A stretch of 64,000 nucleotides of DNA from Lumbricus terrestris (taxonomy: Eukaryota; Annelida; Clitellata; Crassiclitellata; Lumbricidae). The DNA lies in contig OX457053.1 of the NCBI GenBank assembly GCA_949752735.1, forward strand, positions 6,359,135 through 6,423,134, given 5' to 3'. Position numbers and translations under genes: made by a program. Positions 47,811 to 59,800 of the stretch are shown here, in pieces (positions within the stretch are counted from its first letter, which is position 1; every line of letters starts with the position of its first letter). The notes beneath the pieces were generated by a model, which searched no databases, was not told the origin of the DNA, and saw nothing but the letters and a program-made list of their open reading frames with translations.

Positions 47811-50800
47811 CATCACTTTAACCTGAAGACAAAGAAAGAGATGAGACTGCAAGTTACTCACCCGCGATAACATCGACGGATTTATTGGACGGTCCACAGC
47901 ACATGACCTGAGGGCGCACCTGGTGTTTGTTGTTGAAACTATCTGGTAGAGTGTCATTCACTTTTCGGAAGAGGTATGCCAGCTGGACCGCGACCACGGT
48001 CTTTCCGGTTCCTGGAGGACCTTGGATGAGCGAGAACGGCTGCGTCATGGAATGCTTGATGGCATTTCTCTGGGTGACGTTGGCCACATTCTGACCAGGA
48101 GCCTCTTTGTTCTCCCACCGTCTTACCATCTCCAGGTAGAATAGGTCTAAGAAATAATTTAACAAAATATGCTATTAAATCGATGATAAATCATCAACGA
48201 AATGGCCATGATTTAAAACCATTTACCCATCAAACCCTATTTGTTACAATATTCACATTTAAATGTATCATGTGAGATCAAAAAGATCAACATACTATAT
48301 TGTAATTGTAATTGTAATCGTACATTTATATAGCGCCACTTCAAGAGAACTCCTCAGAGGCGCTCCCGACCTGACACCTAACCACAATCAAAGAGAATGG
48401 TTTTCAAACGTTTGCGGAAAAGGGGCAAAGAAATACAAAGAAGTTCATTGCGGAGACTAATAGGTAACTTATTCCAAAAAGACGGACCAACCATAGCAAA
48501 GCTACTATGAAGCACTGTGGAAGATCGAGCCCTAGGGACAACCAGGTCACCATGCGTAGCAGAGCGAAGGAACCTACGGCCTGGGATGGACAGCACAGGT
48601 ACACAGAGTTCCATAAGATAGATCGGAGCTTGGCCTGCTAGGCAATTGCGCATGAACATTAAAATCTTAAACTCAATACGTTTTTGCATTGGCAACCAGT
48701 GCAGTTCTTCCCGTATAAAACTTGATATATGCCCAATCTTTGGTATGCCACCAATCAGGCGGGCCGCAGCATTAAGGACAGATTGCAACTTATTAATGCG
48801 TGAAAGTGTTAAGCCCGCATAGATGGCACTACCATATATGTTAATGTATGGCGAGCATCTAATAAGAAGAAATTCAAACACGGCATCTAAGATTCAGCAA
48901 CATACAAGCCGAAGATCAGTCATTAATCTGACAAACACTTCAAGGACCCTGATTGTTAAAATGAAATTGTCTACTTCACTGACATGCAATGCAACATATT
49001 TGGATCGCAAACAACATTCTGCTAAATGGTTAAAATCTGTGCATCAATAGACCAGGAAATCACCAAGCAATTACACACAGGGTGAGAATTGCCGGGGGGT
49101 TGGGGGGTTTCGACCCCCCCAGTCTTTCTTAGAGCCCCATGTTAAAGTATGTTTTTTACACCCCAATTCCAAGTGGATAATTGTCCAACCCCCCAGTTAT
49201 TTTTCCACAATTCTCACACTGATTACACAGCCTATAATACAATATATCAGCAACAACTCATTTAAATGATGGCTGTCTTTGGGAGCCCTGCGAAGTCTTT
49301 TCAGAGATCATTGCTACCTATGGCTCAACTATCTGCTATCCGACAGCATCATTCATTCTCTGTTGCTGGTCCTACAACTTGGAATAGCCTCCCTGCTACA
49401 CTGCGCTTAATTCCCAGGGGTCGCTGTTCTTTAAGAACCTGAAAACTGTCATATTTAGTCGTGGTTGGGCCGGGAGCGCTTCTGAGTAGCCTACCTTGAA
49501 GAGGCGCCATATAAAATTTCTGAAATAAATAAATAAACTAATTTAGGAATCCAAGTCCAAGACCATATTATCACATAAGCATCAGTGTATCAGAGTTGCA
49601 GCCCTGAGCTAATGTTTGCAACAGAATCCCTTCCTCTATTTGTCAATTGCATGGTTTTCATGTCTTTAGGAAAGACCTGCATCTTCACATACTACTGCAA
49701 ATTATTTGAATCGTAATTTTTACTCAATGGGTGAATTAGTTAAGTGTTGTCAGTTAAGTGGTGTCATTCATCTTCTACTGATTTAATAGCTTTTAGATGA
49801 TCATTGTGTTTCTGTAATTGTATGAACTGGCTGTCATGCGCTATTAGGTTTTTCATAATTTGACATCACTACTAGCGGGATTGCCTATCCTTAATGCTGG
49901 GTCTCCCCTTGATAATCATAAAAAAGTTAATCGATACGCTCACTGCCATAATTGCATTATGTTGGTTCAGGAAATAAATTGAACTGAAATGAATAAAGAA
50001 ACAGATTAGATTCATAGTTTAACAGCAGCTTAAGACAACAAAGGCCGTTGCCACCAACTGAAATTATTTTGTCGTTTTACAGTTCTTTACAGGCTACATT
50101 GAGATTCTGGCCTAAACTGAGACTAGTTTTTCCAAGGCAGAATATGCAGACAAGTCTTACCAAATGGACGGGGGGTATGTCCCAGAGCGATGCATGCAGC
50201 CAATTTGTTGACTTGATCCAAGCCATTGACAGCTACTTCCATGCGCCTGAAAAAAGTTTAAAAAAACTCTGTTTAGAGTCCGCATAAAATAACCTTTCAA
50301 AATTCATTAGAAAGTCCTTAATTCAACTAAATTCGTAATCATTCCATCAATCAAAAATCAATCAATCAATCAATCAATCAACCAACCAATCAATCAATAA
50401 TTCAAGCAATCAGTCAATCGATCAATATTTGTTTATTCCGAAAAAAGCTGCCACAGACAACTCTCTACAAATGCAAAAGTTACTGTATTCTACAAACCAG
50501 TCACACTACCAGTGTGCACGAAAAGCACATAATATACAGTCCACTGTATAGACTATTATTAAAATACACTAAAATCATCAGCCTAAATCTGGGTAGCCTT
50601 CTAAAAGGACTTCAGACGCCCCTCAGAAACAAGAAATCTTCCTACCAATCCGGAAGCGGTTTCGAAATCCATTCGACCGTCGCAAGCTGTGAACTCCCAC
50701 TTCCCAGCAGTTCACGCGGCAACTTGCCATCTGAATTCAAACGCAACTTCACGGTAATCGTCGTCTTATCTTCGTCACTCGACGCTCCCTGCGACATGAC

Positions 50801-53800
50801 GCAGTGTCCCACCCAAGTGTACGGTTCATCCACTTCAGCAACACCGGTCAAATCAAGCTCTGTATTCGGCGCACGGGCTTTAATGTCTGAGTATCGCACG
50901 CAGAAGTATCCGGAACACGCCTCCTCGTCATCATCATAGTTTCTGCTTGCACGCTCCTCAACTTGTCGCCAAGACATCGGAAACTTGAAGTCTCTCTCCG
51001 CGCAGAACCTGTAGCCCAGTTTGAAAATGCCGACGTAGGCCAGACCTCTGGTGGAGTTCTCCTCATGCCAAACGATCGGGACGTTATGAATGGTGGCCGG
51101 GATGTCGTTTGACACAGCGCTGCTTGCGGCTTCGATTGCAAGAACTGGCAACCAGAGATCCTGGTATTCGTCGATGCTTCCGTAGTGGGTTCGCGTGGCC
51201 TTTCGGGCGTTCTTGCTGGCAAAGCAGGCGACCGCGTCTCTACGGTGTTCGGTGCACATTTCGCAGGATCGGTTGAGGGAGATGAGTTGGATGTTTGGGA
51301 TGAGAAGACCGCGGGATAGTTCGACGGACAGCTGGACCCTGACGACGCCGGATTCGCGGAACCGCATGGAAAAGTCGCAGAAGTGTTTACCCGTTCCAAC
51401 CAGGAGTCCCTCGGACGAGAGGACCTCGTCCTCGAAACTGGTCACTCCAGGCGGATCTTTGGCGGACTGCAAAACGGCGACAACTTTCGGATCGATCTTC
51501 GAGAGTTCCGTCTCGCTCGTCAGAACCGCCAGCAGCTCCCTCCAGAGACTGGATCTCACCTTCACGATGTGCTTATCCGCGTTCAGCTTTCCGTCTTTCG
51601 GATTCAAGACGGTTCTCCGCTCCGAGCGCTCGACGACGGAGGCGTCGTAGATTCGTTGCGACCATTTCATCAGCACCTGGCGACCGTCCGGCAAAACCTC
51701 CGGCTTATCCGACGGCTGGAGCCACGCCGAGCGAACCTTGAGCTTGCTACGGAGCAGATGGCGAAGGGTCGGACAGGCCAGGCGAAGTTCGTTGCCGTCA
51801 ACCATTTCGATGACCGGATAAACAACAATTGGTTTCTCTTTCAGCAATTGGCAGACGTGAACCAGCCGAGACGCCTCTTCAAACTTCGCCCCCCTTCGAG
51901 ACGCGTCTGTGCACTCGAGGCACAAATCCGACACCTGCTTCTTCGTGTATGGACACGCGCGGTCGTCGATCAACGCGCCAAGCAGACGGTGGACGACAAC
52001 GTCCAAGTAGCGTCGTATGGGAGACGTGAAATGCGTGTACGCGGAGAGGTTAAGCGAAAAATGGCTCCGCTCCTCCGCGGATACGTCGCTCGAGCAGACG
52101 TACTGCGACTTGTCAGAGAGGAGCTGAAGGTAGAGAAGAGCGACCGACAGCCGCGGATGATACTCGGGTGAAAGAACAAGCGCACGAAGGAAATCCATGT
52201 CGTCCTCCGTGTACGCCCTTCGGATGCTCTCCAGAATCGGTTTCGTCAACTCCATTTCTGCGTTGTCGATCGACACTCCAGCCTGGAGAACGCACGTGCA
52301 CATTCCCACGCACTGACAGACGTCGCCCTTCGACTTGAATGGACGCGTCAACGCGATCGTGTTGCGCGCCTCTCCGGCAAACCGCTGCCTCCACTCCTCC
52401 AGCTCCAGCTCGTTCGGCGGAAGCTGGTTGCGCAGCGGCGTCTCCAGCGGAAACTTCTCGACGAGCTTCAGTGCCACCTGGTGATTGGCCGCCACCATCA
52501 ACTCCTCCACCAACAGGTGAGCCTTCGCCGCTTCCAGCCACTTGGGTTCGACGGACGAGTTGCATGACGCCAGAGTCCCGAGACGATTCTGGCGCCATCT
52601 CTGTGCGATACGGTGCAGCATCAGAATCTTCACCAACAACTCTTCCGAAAGCGCGACGCTCTTTCCACTAATGATCGCGTCCACCGTCTCGTAGTCCAAC
52701 CGCAACTTCGACCGGATCACGCAGCGTTTGACCTCGACGGATAAAATCTCGGCCGCTTCGTTGATCGTAAAGAACACGGAGATGGTCAGCCTGTCCTCGT
52801 TTGGCAGAAGGCTGCAGAGATTGGAACTGATACGGTGGGGTAACATGTGTATCGGGGCGCCTGCCGCTTGATAGAAACTCGACCCTCTCTGCCTCGCCTC
52901 ATCGTCAATTCTACTCGGCTGATTCACGAAGTAGGACACGTCCGAGATGTGCACAACAACCTGGTAACGACTCTTAGAGATTTCCTCGAAGCTGAGCGCG
53001 TCGTCCAAGTCGGTGGATTGCGATGCGTCTATGGTAAACGCAATCTTTCCACGATAGTCAAAACGACCTTTGAGCGCGGCGTTCGGAATGGTGTAACCCG
53101 CAGGGAAGAGCTTTTCCACCTCCTGTTCCGTCTCCGTTCTGAAACGGTGTGGAATGTTGTGTTCGATGTTCAGTATAAACATCGCTTCGTCGACCGTCAA
53201 TCCGGGTGGAATGACCTGGACAACAATTCCAAGCGGATGCGGAAACTTTGGATCCCACTTCAAGTATCGGACAACGAATAGCTTAGACACGGCGTCGAAT
53301 TCGTTGACGTTTACGTAACGATGGAACTGAACTCTGTCGCCTCTCAGGAAACTGTAGACAGCAACCTGATTCGGTCTCGTTTTCGGCCGACTCTTCAACT
53401 CGAGATTGTATATCTTCGGAATGCCCTTGTTGATCGGAATCATCATTCCGGTATTTCCCTCCTCGACCGTACACACAAACAGACGATATTTCGGATTCAT
53501 CGCCTGCTTCAGAATCCCGACGACCTGGCCGAACGCCGCTCTTTCCGTGTCCTTCCGCGCCTCCGACTCGTCCACACGAAGGACCTCTACAACGACCTCG
53601 TCCCCGGTGAACGCACAACCGCACTTTCTCCGACTTGCAATCTTGATGTGCTTGTAGCGACACGGCTTGTCGAGCGGCCTTGCAAAGATGTTTTTCGTCG
53701 AATCGATGTTGATCTTGCATCTTTTATATTTCTCCGGCTGACTCTTCACCAGCGCAAGCAGCTTCTTCGGTTCCGTGCTGCCGTACGCTGCATCCACTTC

Positions 53801-56800
53801 GTTGTCTTCGTCCGATATCGAGTCATACTCATCGTCACAGTTCTGGTCGTTCAACCTAACGCCGTCTCCACGTCCCTGACCCTCATTCCCTCGGTAGGAC
53901 ACAAGTATGTGACCTTCCCGTTCCTGCACTCGAATGTCCTCCGATCTTATCGGATCATCCTGGAGAAATCCCCTCCCCGTCGGAGCACTCTCCGGTCCTT
54001 CCAGTCCCTCCCTCACCAGCTGACGAATGATATCGTCCGCCTCCAGCTGGAAATCGCGATTCCAGTCTTCCAGGTCGAGAAGGTTCTTAACGTCGAACGG
54101 CTCCGGATTCTCCGTCTCGTTCTCATCGTTTTCCGTTTCCAACGCGGCCACAAACGCGTCGCACTGCATTCGAATCGCGTTCAGGTTCAACTTCGCCGGG
54201 TTTATTCCCCCGGGCCGCAGGTCACAGTACTTGAAATACTGGTGCCAGATTTTGGAGCAGCCCCCGATCGAACAGAGAGCGACTGGATCGCCGATGACCG
54301 CAAGGAACGACTTCGCTCGAGTAAAAGCGGAATTGAGGAGCTTGTGATCGGAGAGGAATCCGTAGTCGTAGCCTTCCGTGTCTTCGATTGATCCGCATTC
54401 TTCGATAAGGTGACGCGTTCTTACGGTGCTTATGAAAACGACGCGAAACTCCCTTCCTGTAAGAACAGTCAGCAAGAGGATCTGTTTTAGAATGTAGATT
54501 GTGGAATCGTACGAAAATTATTTTCAAAGTACGTGAAATGATTCAGGAAAAGCTTGATGATGGATGAACAAACCTATATCAATCAATTAATCAATCAATC
54601 AATCAATCAATCAAACAAGACTTGATATGTAGCTCACCTTCAAAATATCTATTCAGAGCACGGAGTATAAATAAACTGCGACAGTTAAGTGAAATCAAAA
54701 GGAAAAATTGCTGCTCAACAGCAGAACCTCAAAAGGTTTCTAAACAATTTTATGAGTTAGAATTTCAAATTGTAGTTATGCCACGACATAAAAAGAGGGC
54801 GAAGGAATTGAACAAAGGTCCATAGAAAACAGAAACGTACCTGGGACGTTCTGAACGCGAAGCACAACAACGCGGCCGAGTTCTCGATTGCGATGACGTC
54901 GCATCTGTGAACGAATTCTGTTCACCTACGAAAGTAAACACCAAAAATTATGCTAGTTACAAGGAAAGTTGTCCCAGGAGTAGGGAGTCATGCGGAATAC
55001 ATAAACAAATTACAATCGATATCATCATCATCATAGGCGTAGGGGACATTTCGGAAGTGGGGGGTAAAAATTTTATTTCGGCCAGAAAAATCTGATGACC
55101 TTTTTTTTAAGTCATCCGCCCAAAACCTTAGGATTTTCTCGTCCGGAAAATCTGATGACCTTTTTTTAAGTCATCCGCCCAAAACCTTAGGATTTTCTCG
55201 TCTGGAAAATCTGATGACCTTTTTTAAGTCGTTTCCTGCAAATCTTCAGAAAATTTAGCTTTTTACGCCTGTGTGCCCGAAAAAAATCCGCCTGTGCCTG
55301 TTAGCCCGAAAAAAATTTCCGAAATTTTTTTCCCCGTCCGTGCCTCTTTTGCCCGAAAAACACATTTGCCCAAAATTTGGGGGGCATTTGCCCCCCTCTG
55401 GGCCCCCGTCTCCAATGCCTATGATATGATCATCATCGTCGTCGTCGTCATCATCATCATCATCACCATCATTCACTGACCCACTAGTTGAGAAAGCTCT
55501 GGTCATCTATGAGATGATCTTCCCATCGAAAGCATACGGAAATTTCAAGAAATCACTTTAAGCAGATAATTCATTCCATTGACCGTTCGTTAGTCGTTCA
55601 ATTACAAGTTGATGACAAAAATTTATACGACACCCTCCCAGATTACTACCCAGAAGCACCGTGAACCCAGATGGTCTACATAGTCTTTCTGACATAACAG
55701 TTCATCGCAAGGAATACAAAATAACAATATATTTTTTGTGATTATCTACATTAAAAATAACTGCAGAAAATCACACGACAACATACCTGGTCGGTATATG
55801 GCGTAGTGACTAGGATCTGGTCCGCCTGTTTTTCGCCCCACTCCATCGGCCATCCCTCCAGGACACGGTTCACCTGCTCCACCACCTCCATGATCTCCGC
55901 CTCATTGTAGAACGATGTACTGTTCGAATCCTGCACCTCGCATCCGTTCGCCGCGTAGAACGCCAGCGGCGGAAACTCCGGAACGTCGGCCTGGACGCTC
56001 TTCGCCTTCAGGCTCTCCTCCCCGCCGTAAAACACCTTCGCAACGAACCGGATGATCTCCGGATGATTCCGGTAGTTCGCCTTCAGAAGGACCTTCGGAG
56101 TGAGGCTGGGATCGCAAGGAGTGCTGTCATACACGGACATGAGTCTTTCCACCAGCGACAGATGGAAGTTCTGTTCCCGTGCTTCCACGCTGTAGATGGG
56201 ATCCGCCATCTGGATGTGATCCCCGGCGAGAACGATGCAAGTCTTGTCGTCGGCAAGGCAGAGTGGTATAACCGCGTGGCATTCGTTTACTTGAGCCGCC
56301 TCGTCGATGAAGATATGAGTAAACTCACCTCTCAGTTTGAGTCGAGTGATCACGAGCGATGTTATGAGCGTCGTAACGATGATCTGGTTACAAAGAATGT
56401 CGAAGTTCGTTGGGTCACGGAAAGAGCAACCATCTGGTGAGAGGAGACTGTGCAATCTGGCTTTTGGGTCGATTGTGCTGATTTTACGGGACTTGTGGTA
56501 GACTCGTACAAAGCTCATTTTCGGAGTGTCCGAACGAGAGACGTGCGGATGAAAATGTCGTAGGATGTATTCATCGGCCGCTCTGAAACAAACGATGAGT
56601 AATAAGAAAAATAATATTAGTCTTCGTTTAATTTAAAACATAGACACAGCCATAAAGAATGATTACAATTCATAGTAAGATGAATGATCACATGTTCCTA
56701 CAGGAGTCGATTTTAACTGTCGGCTGCCATCTAGCCAGAGTGCAAAGATTATTCATATCATTTGCATAATTACTATTATGACTATAATTACTATTCATAT

Positions 56801-59800
56801 CATTTGCATAATTACTATAATGACTACAATTATTATTCATATCGTTTGCATAATAACTAATATGACTATAATTATTATTCATATCGTTTGCATAATTACT
56901 AATATGACAATAATTATTATTATAATTATTATAATTAACTATTCACTAACAACACCATCAGTAATCAATCAGACGACAGACTCACTGGTTAGTCTTCGTG
57001 CAGATGAGAATCCTAACATCGCTGTTGTTTGTCGCAAGGAGGATTGCCGCCTCTGCCATCGTCTCCGTCTTTCCAGTTCCAAACGGACCGTAGACGACCA
57101 GCGGAGGCGGAAAGCGTTGGCGGCGACTTGATACGTAGTCGAGAATGATCTTCTGATCATCATTCAGCTTAGAAGCACTAGTTACGGTTTAACACAGAAC
57201 AGCAATAGCGAAACATGTCAATATAAATCAAAATAAATCAATTCATGCACAATACCAGGGGTGGATAGAGAACTTTTCAAAGGAGGGGCCAAAATTTTCA
57301 GTGTTGGGACAGAGGAAATATTTTCGTCTTGGTCACCGAAAAAAATCCGATGACCTTTTTTTATTAATTTGTCCAATTCCCAAGAAAAAGATACCATCTT
57401 ATCCATCAAAATAACTGACCTTTTTTCGGTTGTAGTGTTCTTAAGCCCCTATACACGTACCTTGTGTACAGACCTCGTGGGGCGCCTACAAAACTACTCA
57501 AGGAGGGGGTACATCAACTTTCCGAGCCAAAACACCTGGTAATTTTTTTTAAAATTCTAAATGGGGGCCATGGCCGAATTTCTCCCCGGTCCGCCCCTAC
57601 ACAATATGATATCAATGCAGAACACATCAATGAAGCAGAAGAGTCATATCCCTTAACACATTGGCCGCCTACTACGAGTTAACTCGTAGCACAGCCAGTT
57701 TAACATGGCGTGTAGGCGGTGAATGTGTTAAGCCATAGCCATGAGGTGGCCGTGGGTATGAATGGTTAGCGACTTCATTTTCTCAGCCTCGGCATATGAG
57801 GTTTGTGGCCATTCCTCTCCCTCACTGTCTCATCTTCCCACGAACAGTGTACGGTTGGTGTACTCATCATAGCTGCGCTGGCAGTGGCTGGAGACAAACT
57901 CGCAAAATATATTTTTGCCTTTACGTGTCGATTTGAACAAGAAACTGAAAATCCAGAACATTTGCCAACCGCTACACAGTCAAGTGTCCCAAATATATTT
58001 AACACACTAAGCGATTGTTTTAAATGCAATTGCTCAACAGTCCGATGTAAATATTTATCGTACAAACACAAGAGGAAACATACATCCATACATAAATTCA
58101 AACATACTAACGCATATGCATGCACTCATATACATTCATTCATTCATTTCGAAAACTTATATAGCGCCCCTTCAAGAAACCTACTCAGAGGCGCTCCCAG
58201 CCCAGCCATGGTTAAACAGATAGGTTTTGAGCAACTGGTAGAAAGCAGGCAAATTATTCCGAGGTAGTAAGCATAGTGCAAGCAGGAGCCCATTCCATGT
58301 GGAATACAATTGTGCATGCACATCGTATACATGCAAACATACAGGCATAAACACGTAAATTCATCATAAAATTTTAAACCGTTGTTGCATTTTTATCTGA
58401 CTAAACACTACATGATCATCTTAATAATAATAATAATAATAATGATAATAATAATAATAATAATAATAAATTTTTTGAAATCCCGAGAGATCCTAGATAC
58501 CTCGGGTAAAAAAAAAAAAAATAATAATAATAATAATAATAATAATTAATATTATTAAGATGATCATGATCATCTAACCTGTCGTTGAGTTTGTATCTTT
58601 GTCCGATCGTCAAATGGATCTTACGGATATCCGGAAAGATGATTTCGACGTTGTTCTGCATCTCGTCGATGGCGTAATGCATCTGGCAGAAGAGATTGCG
58701 GTTGATCTGGAATTGGATTTCCATTTCCTTCTGAACGTCGTGCTTCAACGCCAAGTCCTTGCAGCATCTAAACAAAAAACAACAAACGATTGTTACTTAT
58801 ATGTCCACACATATAATGACAAAATCGTCTCTTTAAAATGGCAGTACATAAATGCCCATAGAAAAATTACACTACATAAATGCCCATAGAAAAATTACAC
58901 TACATAATTGCCCACAAATGATTGGCACTAAACAATTGCCCATAGAAAAATGAGAAACAAATAAACAGTACATTCACCTTGGATCGAAACTGAATGACAT
59001 TAACAGCTAAAATTATAACAATTGATGATAAACAAAACAGTTAAAAAACAAAAAATAAGCAAAATATAGTAATTTTATTGAGTGACTCCCACAAAAGTTC
59101 CATTGCATCTCAGGTTTATAAATTTAAATCAGTCGACTTAGAAGTGTCAGTAAGTATACCTAAAAGTGGTGACAAATTGAAAATAAATAAATAGATAATA
59201 AAGATAATCAAAAACGAAGTAATTAAAGCAATTATACGTTCAGTCAACAACTCCCAAAAATTCCACAAAACAAAACTAAGCAAGGCATCTAGAAAAAAAT
59301 CAGATCCCCTAACCGTGACGACAGAATAAAAAAAATTAAATAAATAGAACCAAAATATAACTAAAAATTAAATTAATCAATTAAATGGCTCTACAAATTG
59401 TAAAAAATTCGACTCGGCACTAAGGCAACTGGAAGAAATCCAACGACTCTTACTGAGGTGGTAGACTCAGAAAGATGAAATCGCTTCCTTGCAAAACTCG
59501 CTTTTCGATCTCCGCCATGAAGGCCTCAAACACACGATTTGTCTGATCATCAGTTGGCGCAAGAAGCACACTCTGGACGCTGCTCGATATCAAACTTCCT
59601 ACGATCGCAAAAACACCAAACGATATTCATCAATCAAAGTTCAAAGTTCAGACCACACCAGGCAATCACTTGCACTCGCATTACTTAAAAATAAGACACA
59701 AACTTGTTTGGTTGAAGTTAATTCCATAAGGAGGACCCAATGATGGCAAAGGATCAGGTTTGAGTAGTAGTGGTCCTAGCTCATGAGCCAAACACGTCAG

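Noticed and set aside
51383..52171. 262-codon open frame on the + strand
   Set aside because: Antisense shadow of the RNB-coding exon, no recognisable domain.
53321..54391. 356-codon open frame on the + strand
   Set aside because: It is exactly antisense to the GC-rich giant HELZ2-like exon. The minus frame holds the helicase and RNB motifs, and this one has none.
57720..57800. tRNA-like head on the + strand
   Set aside because: Weak A-box and a poor B-box (GGTTTGTGGCCATTCC); not enough to call a SINE.
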